Assembly: GCF_018882415.1 (NCBI RefSeq)
Contig: NZ_JACVOL010000001.1
Location: 1,713,531-1,777,530 of the forward strand
DNA length: 64,000 bases
Source: Polynucleobacter sp. 86C-FISCH
GTDB lineage: Bacteria > Pseudomonadota > Gammaproteobacteria > Burkholderiales > Burkholderiaceae
Direction of reading: 5' to 3'
Under the pieces are notes generated by a model, which searched no databases, was not told where the DNA came from, and worked only from the letters and a program-made list of their open reading frames with translations. The position numbers and the translations under genes were made by a program. Position 1 is the first letter of the stretch. The number at the start of each line of letters is the position of its first letter. Of the stretch, positions 37,819 to 44,396 are shown piece by piece.

Positions 37819-38781
37819 GTGAAACGCATCATCCATTTAGTGCTTGCTACTTCCTTCTCTATTATTTCTGGCTTGGCACTCGCCTATCCTACGAAACCTA
37901 TAACGATGATTGTTCCTCAGGCACCAGGCGGAACAAATGACATTGTTGGTCGTGTTGTTGCGCAGCGTCTTGGCGAGCAAATGAAAGCCTCAGTGATTGT
38001 CGAAAATAAGCCTGGAGCTGGTGGCAATATTGGCACTCAGTATGTTGCTAATGGACCAAAAGATGGTTACACACTTTTAATGACCATTAGTAGTGCTCAA
38101 GCTATTAATCCTGCGCTTTATAAAAACCCAGGATTTGATCCGGTAAATGACTTTATTCCATTGGCAATGATTGGCTCAGTCCCTAATGTCTTGGTGGTCA
38201 ATCCAAACTTCCCAGCCAAGAATTTAGATGAATTCTTAAAGTTGGTTAAATCAAAGCCTCCAGAAACTTATCAATATGCTTCGGCAGGGAATGGCACCTT
38301 AAACCACCTCTTGGGTGAAATGCTAAATCAGAGTTACGGTATATCCTTGCAGCACATTCCTTATAAAGGTGTGGCACCTGCTCTCAACGATCTTTTGGGG
38401 GGTCAGGTTCAAATCGCGTTTGCGAGTTTGCCGTCTGTACTGCAATACATCAACTCACAAAAACTGATTGCTCTTGGTGTCAGCTCCCCAAAGCGTTCGC
38501 CGATTCTTCCGGACGTACCTTCGATTTCAGAAAAAGTTCCTGGTTTCTCCGGATCCTTATGGATTGGATTGTTTGCGCCAAAGGGCACACCTAAGCCTGT
38601 AGTCGATAAATTGCAAAAGGAAATGCAATTAACACTTGCAAATCCAGAATTAAGAGAAAAATTACAAGCATCTGGAGTAGAACTTGCAAACATGATGCCC
38701 GCTGAGTTTGCAAAACAGTTGCAGGACGATATCGCTCGTTGGGCCAAGATTGTTAAGACATCCGGCGCGTCGCTAGACTAG
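37819..38781 (+). CDS. Bug/TctC family periplasmic solute-binding protein
   Basis: Binding component of a tripartite tricarboxylate transporter, 320 residues. The signal peptide runs to about residue 22 (GLALA, then YPTKPITMIVPQAPGG). Family landmarks are GGTNDIVGRVVAQRL, VENKPGAGGNIGTQYVA, HIPYKGVAPALNDLLGGQVQ and WIGLFAPKGTPKPVVDKLQKEM. No TctA/TctB membrane partner is next to it, as is usual for the orphan Bug proteins abundant in Burkholderiales. Ligand unknown. GTG start at 37819 after AAAAAGGATT. Its two flanks carry near-identical terminators. Confidence 0.93.
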   Translation: MKRIIHLVLATSFSIISGLALAYPTKPITMIVPQAPGGTNDIVGRVVAQRLGEQMKASVIVENKPGAGGNIGTQYVANGPKDGYTLLMTISSAQAINPALYKNPGFDPVNDFIPLAMIGSVPNVLVVNPNFPAKNLDEFLKLVKSKPPETYQYASAGNGTLNHLLGEMLNQSYGISLQHIPYKGVAPALNDLLGGQVQIAFASLPSVLQYINSQKLIALGVSSPKRSPILPDVPSISEKVPGFSGSLWIGLFAPKGTPKPVVDKLQKEMQLTLANPELREKLQASGVELANMMPAEFAKQLQDDIARWAKIVKTSGASLD

Positions 38782-38814
38782 ACTCCATTACATAGTCAAG
38801 AACGCAACAAAGAT

Positions 38815-38843
38815 AAAGGGGCCTCGGCCCCTTTATTTATTCC
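38815..38843. terminator. Intrinsic terminator after the Bug gene (copy 2)
   Basis: AAAGGGGCC/GGCCCCTTT with a very small TC loop, then ATTTATTCC. It can also act for the convergent lipoprotein gene ending at 38860. Confidence 0.85.
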
Positions 38844-38859
38844 CACACTGCAATAAAGA

Positions 38860-39408
38860 TTAATTAAAACCGTTCACTGCTTGCATATAGCCTTGAATAT
38901 ATTGCGGTGGTACATAGAGTTCAGTCTTGATACCAGCCTTCGAAGAAACGGTCATGATGAAACCCTTCTTCATTTTGTCTTTGAGGAATGCTTCAGTCAA
39001 TTGAATTGAAAGAACTTCTCTAAAGATGCAGCCACGTTCACCACAGGCGCCAGCCTCTCTACCAACAACTTTAAATGTCGTTGCAGGCGTGCTTTCCAGG
39101 ATTGCTGAATCGTAATAACGCCATTGTGAGAAATACGTTAACTGCGCAACCAACTCATAGGTCTTTGCGCCTTGCTTTGTCTGCTCGGCTCTGAGGTTAA
39201 ACATTTCATAAGTATTAGCTTCATCCATCGTATTGATAGGAGGACCCTGATAGGTTTTTCCTCCAGCTACTGGGTTGGGCGTGATGATGGTTGAGTGATA
39301 TACATCATTGATTTCCCAGCCACTAATTTTTTTGTCATTGTGGTTACAGGCAGTAAGACCGGCGCCAATTGCCAACAATAGAACTACTCGATAGATGATG
39401 CGATGCAT
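38860..39408 (-). CDS. Hypothetical lipoprotein (182 aa)
   Basis: Not recognised. The N-terminus is a lipoprotein signal with lipobox LTAC (C21). The mature protein is mixed alpha/beta in composition and carries a second Cys pair (GACGERGCIF, about 116-125) that could form a disulfide in the periplasm. No enzymatic motif is visible. It is monocistronic, and no divergent neighbour shares its promoter closely. Confidence 0.7.
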   Translation of the reverse strand: MHRIIYRVVLLLAIGAGLTACNHNDKKISGWEINDVYHSTIITPNPVAGGKTYQGPPINTMDEANTYEMFNLRAEQTKQGAKTYELVAQLTYFSQWRYYDSAILESTPATTFKVVGREAGACGERGCIFREVLSIQLTEAFLKDKMKKGFIMTVSSKAGIKTELYVPPQYIQGYMQAVNGFN

Positions 39409-39559
39409 ATAAAGCTCCCTAAGTTCCCCAAATCATACTATTCCTGGTCAAAAGCCTGACTTTCTTGGCTACATCCTTTATCTATAAAGGCTCCAGCGCT
39501 CAATCCAATTTATTGCCTGCATTAGGGTATCTCACTACACTTTTACTTAACTTCACAAC

Positions 39560-39588
39560 TTCACAACTTCATAAGTTGTGATATAGTG
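39560..39588 (+). promoter_or_regulatory. Promoter with embedded palindromic operator for the 39.6-40.6 kb cassette
   Basis: TTCACA (39560-39565) and TATAGT (39583-39588) are 17 bases apart. A perfect inverted repeat fills the spacer: TCACAACTT (39561-39569) and AAGTTGTGA (39573-39581) around CAT. A third half-site, TCACAACTT at 39553-39561, adjoins it as a direct repeat. The first downstream gene encodes an HTH protein, so autoregulation is an obvious hypothesis. Confidence 0.6.
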
Positions 39589-39606
39589 TTTGAACTGGGA
39601 GATGAA

Positions 39607-39786
39607 ATGAAGAGACAAATACCAAAAACACATCAAGCCTTGGAATGGGTAGGGAAGGGGCTTACTGCTGCTCAAGCAGCCAGAAAGATGGAGATTTCAG
39701 AATCCAGTGTGTATGCCGCTCTTAAAAAGACCAGAGCAAAAGAAGTGGGTTGTTGTCCAACATGTGGTCACAAAATAAGGAACTAA
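39607..39786 (+). CDS. Small HTH protein with CxxC knuckle (59 aa)
   Basis: A 59-residue basic protein. Residues ~8-42 form a recogniser-type HTH (THQALEWVGKGLTAAQAARKM, then EISESSVYAALKK), and the tail CCPTCGHK (about 49-56) is a half zinc ribbon. GGGAGA (39597-39602) sets the ATG at 39607; a longer frame opening at 39586 would start before this site. A perfect palindrome sits about 25 bases upstream in the promoter, suggesting self-repression. The next gene starts 1 base after its stop. No named family recognised. Confidence 0.7.
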   Translation: MKRQIPKTHQALEWVGKGLTAAQAARKMEISESSVYAALKKTRAKEVGCCPTCGHKIRN

Positions 39787-39787
39787 G

Positions 39788-40087
39788 ATGAAAAAGACTC
39801 TATTAGCAGCCGTATCAATCTCCGTTGCTGCGTTTGCGTATGCAAATACAAAGCCGTCGGATTCTTCTGAGTTAGTAAATCAGCAGTGCAAGATATCTGC
39901 TGAAGCGGTGTCTACGTTGAAGGGATTGCGCTATGGCAACACATCCATTCGCAAGGATGTCTCAACATTGATTAATGCAAGCTTAAAGACACCTGAAAAT
40001 CGGGATCTTGCGCAAAAGACCCTCAACCTCATGGTTGACGACAAATCATCCGATGTTAGAAGCTTAGAAGGTAAGTACTGCTCTTAA
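39788..40087 (+). CDS. Small exported protein of unknown function
   Basis: A 99-residue protein with a Sec signal peptide (MKKTLLAAVSISVAAFAYA, cleavage near residue 19). The mature ~80 residues contain only two cysteines (NQQCKIS near the start and KYCS at the end), which suggests a single disulfide closing the domain. Helix-rich composition; no catalytic motif. It is tightly coupled to the HTH gene (1-base spacer). Confidence 0.7.
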   Translation: MKKTLLAAVSISVAAFAYANTKPSDSSELVNQQCKISAEAVSTLKGLRYGNTSIRKDVSTLINASLKTPENRDLAQKTLNLMVDDKSSDVRSLEGKYCS

Positions 40088-40111
40088 GGAGTTCAGTTCA
40101 ACCGATCTAAA

Positions 40112-40561
40112 TTGGCACACAACGCAGAATGTCCTGATTGTGGGAATATGCGGGCATTGTTTGATCAATGTCCGCATTGCAGCTCTATTGCATTGCCTAT
40201 CTTGAGCTCCGATACGATCGAGCTCAATATTAAGCAAGACGGCCCCTATGTAGATGAAGCCCTGGAGAGGCTTACGGAATATCTACGCAAATCTCTTGAG
40301 ATTGGTATCAAAGCGATTGTGCTGATTCATGGCTATGGGTCTAGCGGAGAGGGTGGTCGCATTAAATGGGCCATTCATGACGCACTAGAAAATAATCGCT
40401 ATTCCGACAGGGTAGATGAGTATTACTTTGGCGAAGATGTGGCTTATGGCAGCGAGGCCTATCATGTCTTGCATAAACGACGCCCGGGATTAAAGCGTTA
40501 TCTCAAGCGCTTCAAAGAGGGTAATGCTGGAATGACGGTCTTATTACTCAAATCCTACTAG
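40112..40561 (+). CDS. Zinc-ribbon Smr-domain protein
   Basis: 149 residues. Residues 7-23 contain CPDC and CPHC (C7, C10, C20, C23), a zinc ribbon. Residues ~33-110 match the Smr (MutS2-related) fold, with LNIKQDGPYVDEALERL and the loop VLIHGYGSSGEGGRIKWAI in place of the usual HGxGxGxL nucleic-acid-binding loop. The LDLHG catalytic-like motif is not preserved, so nuclease activity is doubtful. The start is the TTG at 40112: no other start codon lies between the upstream stop (40085-40087) and the first zinc cysteine. AAGGAG at 40086-40091 is too far upstream for it, so the start is weakly supported. Confidence 0.7.
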   Translation: MAHNAECPDCGNMRALFDQCPHCSSIALPILSSDTIELNIKQDGPYVDEALERLTEYLRKSLEIGIKAIVLIHGYGSSGEGGRIKWAIHDALENNRYSDRVDEYYFGEDVAYGSEAYHVLHKRRPGLKRYLKRFKEGNAGMTVLLLKSY

Positions 40562-40619
40562 AAGTGCTTAGAATAGGGTTATATGTGCAATTGCTACTTT
40601 ACTAACTGGGAATCTCGCT

Positions 40620-40961
40620 ATGACCGCTAAGAAATTAGACCATTCAGTTGTCCATGATGACAAACAAGCTGGTGCCGAAAGCCTCATTGGTGAATTCAAA
40701 TCTCTCATGGCCGATGCTGAAGCTTTAATCAAAGCCACCGAAGATCACCCAGGCGAGGCAATTAGCTCTATTCGCAATAAAGCTTTGGAAACTTTGGCTG
40801 GTGCTAAAGAAAGTCTTTCTGGCGTTGAAGGTAAGTTGCTAGATAAAGCAAAGATAGCTGCTGACGGAGCGGATGATTTTGTCCATCGCAATCCATGGGA
40901 GGCTGTTGGTGTTGCTGCAGGCTTGGGCTTGCTCATTGGTTTATTTATTGGCCGTCGTTAA
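40620..40961 (+). CDS. DUF883 (ElaB/YqjD-type) membrane-anchored protein
   Basis: 113 residues: amphipathic, charged helices (~20-85), then the family signature VHRNPWEAVGVAAGLGLLIGLFIGRR, a C-terminal transmembrane anchor. The E. coli relatives YqjD/ElaB associate with ribosomes in stationary phase. The two following genes (YqjE-like, YqjK-like) complete the conserved triad. Confidence 0.9.
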   Translation: MTAKKLDHSVVHDDKQAGAESLIGEFKSLMADAEALIKATEDHPGEAISSIRNKALETLAGAKESLSGVEGKLLDKAKIAADGADDFVHRNPWEAVGVAAGLGLLIGLFIGRR

Positions 40962-40967
40962 TACTTT

Positions 40968-41336
40968 ATGTCTCAAGAAAACTTACTTTCATCCATCAAG
41001 GGCTTAGCTTCAACTGGAGCATCCATTGCTCAAACGCGTTTAGAGCTTTTATCGCTTGATGTACAAATAGCTAGAAGCAAATTCATTAGCTTGTTAGTGA
41101 TGATTATTAGCGCCTTATTCTTTCTATTTTTTGGATTAGTGATGTTGGCATTGCTGATCGTGATCTATAGCTGGGAAACAGACAGAATGATGGCTCTTGG
41201 TTTGTTAACTGCAGCATTCTTATCAGTTGGATTAATTCTGGCATTCTTAATTACTCAGTCACTGCGCAAGATGCCTAGATTATTCGAAGCCTCAATCACT
41301 GAATTAGCCAAAGATCGCGAAGCACTTTCAAAATGA
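40968..41336 (+). CDS. YqjE/phage-holin-like membrane protein
   Basis: 122 residues with two strong transmembrane helices (about 38-70 and 75-100) flanked by amphipathic ends (SIKGLASTGASIAQTRLELL). This is the usual YqjE/Actinobacterial-holin-like layout encoded next to DUF883 genes. It overlaps the following gene by 4 bases. Likely envelope-stress related; mechanism unknown. Confidence 0.85.
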   Translation: MSQENLLSSIKGLASTGASIAQTRLELLSLDVQIARSKFISLLVMIISALFFLFFGLVMLALLIVIYSWETDRMMALGLLTAAFLSVGLILAFLITQSLRKMPRLFEASITELAKDREALSK

Positions 41337-41614
41337 AGGATAAGCTAAAGGCTCTAGAGCATCGTCAACACGAACTAATGCTTCAGGCTAGTCGAGAGCG
41401 CAAGGCTTTTGCTGAACACTTTGAGGCTTGGGAAAAGCCGCTTTCTTGGGCGGATAAAGGAATTGATGCGGTTCAATTCTTAAAGAGCAACCCCATTCTA
41501 TGGACTAGTGCATTTGCAGCGCTTGCGCATTACAAGCCAAAACTGGCAAGCAAGGTTTTGGCGGTGGGTTGGGGTGCTATGAAAATAGTAAAGAGTGCCA
41601 AAAAGCTCATCTAG
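41333..41614 (+). CDS. YqjK-like small protein
   Basis: 93 residues, basic. The N-terminal half is a predicted coiled coil (KLKALEHRQHELMLQASRERKAF) and the C-terminal half is moderately hydrophobic (ILWTSAFAALAHYKPKL). The gene is coupled by ATGA to the YqjE-like gene, and the triad membership is the main evidence. Its end overlaps the convergent apt gene by 4 bases. Confidence 0.75.
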   Translation: MKDKLKALEHRQHELMLQASRERKAFAEHFEAWEKPLSWADKGIDAVQFLKSNPILWTSAFAALAHYKPKLASKVLAVGWGAMKIVKSAKKLI

Positions 41615-42129
41615 CTTTTCAAAACAGATTGATGGCGAATACGATTCTGTTCTAGCAGTTCATTGCCGTTTAAGAAGACAATCTCCAGCAAGGTAATTGC
41701 ACCGCTGACTTCAAAGCCGGCCGAACGGATTAATTTATCAGCTGCAATCAATGTTCCGCCGGTAGCCAGAACATCATCTAGTAACAATACTTTGGCATCT
41801 TTGGGTAAGGTGGATTGCTGAATTTCTAGAGAATCATTGCCATACTCAAGACCATAGGCTTCACGATGGCTGGCCAAGGGAAGTTTGTTGGGTTTTCTGG
41901 CTAACGCCAAACCCTTATGGGCGTGGTGGGCTAGCGCAGAGCCAAAGATAAAACCCCGCGATTCAATACCCAGGATGTGGGTGTAATCAAACTGCTGGGC
42001 AATCTCATCCAGTTGACGAATAGCTTCTTTAAAGGCGGCTGGATTGGCAAGTAGGGGAGAAATATCCCTAAAAAGAACCCCGGGTTTTGGAAAGTCAGGA
42101 ACTTCGGGTAGATAATCTAATAAATTCAT
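41611..42129 (-). CDS. apt: Adenine phosphoribosyltransferase
   Basis: Salvages adenine with PRPP to AMP. Type I PRTase fold, 172 residues from the ATG at 42129. The PRPP loop is VLLLDDVLATGGT, and the N-terminal hood has VPDFPKPGVLFRDISPLL. ESRGFIFGSALAHHAHKGLALARKPNKLP is the family core. Divergent from the nucleosidase gene with just 11 bases between start codons. Confidence 0.95.
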   Translation of the reverse strand: MNLLDYLPEVPDFPKPGVLFRDISPLLANPAAFKEAIRQLDEIAQQFDYTHILGIESRGFIFGSALAHHAHKGLALARKPNKLPLASHREAYGLEYGNDSLEIQQSTLPKDAKVLLLDDVLATGGTLIAADKLIRSAGFEVSGAITLLEIVFLNGNELLEQNRIRHQSVLKS

Positions 42130-42140
42130 TGCCAACCAAT

Positions 42141-42695
42141 ATGAAAACAGAGCTACTCATTATTACCGCATTAGAGTCCGAGCTCAAGCGTGAGGCATTG
42201 CCAAGCGGCGTGGAGATTGTGTATTCCGGAATAGGCAAAATTAATGCCGCAATGACCAGCATTAAAGCAATACATCAGTATTCTCCGAAAAGAATCTTCA
42301 ATTTTGGAACTGTGGGAAAAATTAATCCCCAGCTACATGGTCTATTGGAGATCGGTAAAGTGATACAGCGCGACATGGATGCAGAACCTTTGGCGCCGCG
42401 TGGCAATACACCTTTTTGTATCCGACCCCAAGAATACCTTTCCACAGGGCAATTTTTGTGTGGCTCTGGCGATAGCTTTGTGACCGCCCAAGACCCTTGG
42501 TTACTGAGTCAAGGAGTCGATGTAGTGGATATGGAGTTATTTGCAATTGCTGCGGTTGCATATGAACACCGCATTCCATGGCAATCATTTAAGTACATTA
42601 CTGATGATGCCAATGAGAGCTCAGGCGAGGACTGGCAGGATAAAGTCCACCACGGACAAGATCTTTTTCTGGAAAGACTCATCCAAATTTTATGA
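42141..42695 (+). CDS. MTA/SAH nucleosidase-like phosphorylase-family protein
   Basis: 184 residues from ATG 42141. The purine-nucleoside phosphorylase fold is seen in LLIITALESELKRE, the glycine-rich IVYSGIGKINAAMTSI, and the active-site VVDMELFAIAAVAYEHRIPWQSFKYITDDAN (metal-free acid Asp and Glu). It is shorter than MtnN (about 230) and lacks a full N-terminal region. The adenine released would feed apt next door. Frame-compatible starts upstream lie inside apt and are not preferred. Confidence 0.8.
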   Translation: MKTELLIITALESELKREALPSGVEIVYSGIGKINAAMTSIKAIHQYSPKRIFNFGTVGKINPQLHGLLEIGKVIQRDMDAEPLAPRGNTPFCIRPQEYLSTGQFLCGSGDSFVTAQDPWLLSQGVDVVDMELFAIAAVAYEHRIPWQSFKYITDDANESSGEDWQDKVHHGQDLFLERLIQIL

Positions 42696-42702
42696 GGCTG
42701 GC

Positions 42703-43155
42703 TTATTGCTCGGCCTTGTACCAAACTTGAGTACGGCCTAGTAGTGGAACACCGATATAGCCACGGACATCCATCTTCTTGCCATCTTCAGTCGCAATTT
42801 TGACCTTATACACTTCACCTTCTTTGGGGTCGAGGATTTTTCCACCAGACCATACGCCGGGTTGATCTTGCTTTAGATCCGTCATGATCTTCATGCCAAC
42901 AATCGGTTTATCTTTTCTATCATCCTTACAGAGAGAGCAGTTAACCAGGGGTGTTTCATTGGGTTTTGGGAAAGTTTTGATGATGGTGCCTTCAAGCACG
43001 CCATTGACCTGCTCAATTTTGATTAAAGAAGCAGGTTGGTTAGTTTTGTCATCAATTGTTTTCCATACACCAATAGCAGGATCTGTTTGCGCATAAGCGG
43101 TACCGGAAAATGCAATGAGGCAGGCAGATAAAGTCAGTAATTGTTTTGTATTCAT
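42703..43155 (-). CDS. DUF2147 periplasmic protein
   Basis: 150 residues. The signal peptide runs to about AYA (residue 22), then DPAIGVWKTIDDKTNQPASLIKIEQVNGVLEGTIIK, the lipocalin-like beta-barrel start of DUF2147. An NCSLCKDD cysteine pair (about 73-76) is typical. It closes 8 bases from the convergent nucleosidase gene. Function unknown. Confidence 0.88.
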   Translation of the reverse strand: MNTKQLLTLSACLIAFSGTAYAQTDPAIGVWKTIDDKTNQPASLIKIEQVNGVLEGTIIKTFPKPNETPLVNCSLCKDDRKDKPIVGMKIMTDLKQDQPGVWSGGKILDPKEGEVYKVKIATEDGKKMDVRGYIGVPLLGRTQVWYKAEQ

Positions 43156-43182
43156 GATGTCTCCTAATTAGTAATCATGTCA

Positions 43183-44379
43183 TCAGCAACGCTCAAATAT
43201 TCCAGCAGCGCCCATGCCAGTACCAACGCACATCGTGACCATGGCATGCTTTAAGTTACGTCGCTGCAAGGCATGGATGGCGGTAGCGGCACGAATCGCG
43301 CCAGTTGCCCCTAATGGATGACCAAGGGCAATAGCACTTCCAAGTGGATTTACTTTGCCTTGATCTAACCCCAGATCGCGAATGACCGCTAAAGACTGAG
43401 CTGCAAAAGCCTCATTCAATTCTATCCAGTCCATATCCTGTAGATTTAAACCTGCAAGTTTTAATGCGGCAGGAATTGCCTCTTTAGGGCCAATGCCCAT
43501 GATTTCTGGAGCTACCCCTTTAACTGCAAAGCTTACAAAGCGAGCTAAAGGAGTGAGTCCAAAGGTTTTAATGGCTTTCTCGCTAGCTAGAATCAGCGCG
43601 CCTACTCCATCAGAGGTTTGCGAGCTATTGCCGGCTGTAACGCTTCCCCTTGCAGCGAATGGAGATTTGAGTTTTGCCAATCCTTCTAGGGAAGTGTCAA
43701 CGCGCGGACCTTCATCCTTCAAAAACTCACGCCATTGAACGTCAACTTCACCCTTATCGAGGTTCATTGAGCGATGGGCAACTTTAACAGGAAAGATTTC
43801 AGAATTAAATTCACCGGCAGCTTGGGCAGCCATCGCTTTTTGATGTGATTGAAATGCAAAGGCGTCTTGATCTTCTCGGCTGATCTTCCATTGCTGAGCA
43901 ACTTTCTCAGCTGTTAATCCCATTCCGTAGGCAATGCCAATGTTTTCATCGCCCATAAAGATCTCTGGCGACATCGATGGTGTGTTGCCACCCATGGGAA
44001 CCATACTCATGGATTCCACGCCGCCTGCAATCATCACATCAGCCTCGCCAACCCGAATGCGATCTGCGGCCATAGCAATTGCATTTAGACCTGAAGAGCA
44101 GAAGCGATTGACGGTAATGCCGCCAACGGTATTGGGTAGGCCGCCTAGGAGGAGTCCAATACGAGCCACATTCAAGCCTTGTTGGGCTTCAGGCATCGCA
44201 CACCCAATAATGGCATCTTCAATTGCCTTTGGATCAAGCGTAGGGACCTGCATCAAGATATGTTGTAGAGCATTGCCAAGCAAATCATCTGGTCGAGTAT
44301 TTTTTAATGCTCCCCGTCCTGATCTACCAACGGCGCTGCGAGTTGCTGCAACGATATATGCGTCTTGGATATTTTTCAT
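43183..44379 (-). CDS. fadA: Acetyl-CoA C-acyltransferase (thiolase)
   Basis: Last step of beta-oxidation. 398 residues with nucleophile C94 (NRFCSSG), H354 (GHPLGATGA) and C384 (CVGTGMGAAGIFE). Lies third in the fad operon behind the bifunctional protein and the acyl-CoA dehydrogenase. The GGVESMSMVPMGG motif supports the FadA/trifunctional-type thiolases rather than the biosynthetic type. Confidence 0.92.
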   Translation of the reverse strand: MKNIQDAYIVAATRSAVGRSGRGALKNTRPDDLLGNALQHILMQVPTLDPKAIEDAIIGCAMPEAQQGLNVARIGLLLGGLPNTVGGITVNRFCSSGLNAIAMAADRIRVGEADVMIAGGVESMSMVPMGGNTPSMSPEIFMGDENIGIAYGMGLTAEKVAQQWKISREDQDAFAFQSHQKAMAAQAAGEFNSEIFPVKVAHRSMNLDKGEVDVQWREFLKDEGPRVDTSLEGLAKLKSPFAARGSVTAGNSSQTSDGVGALILASEKAIKTFGLTPLARFVSFAVKGVAPEIMGIGPKEAIPAALKLAGLNLQDMDWIELNEAFAAQSLAVIRDLGLDQGKVNPLGSAIALGHPLGATGAIRAATAIHALQRRNLKHAMVTMCVGTGMGAAGIFERC

Positions 44380-44396
44380 AGTGATATCTCAGTAAA

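Noticed and set aside
37705..38843. Insertion sequence carrying the Bug gene
   Set aside because: The flanking repeats are terminators, no transposase is present and no target-site duplication was seen.
40112..40561. Active Smr nuclease
   Set aside because: The LDLHG motif expected for nuclease activity is not preserved, so only the fold is claimed.
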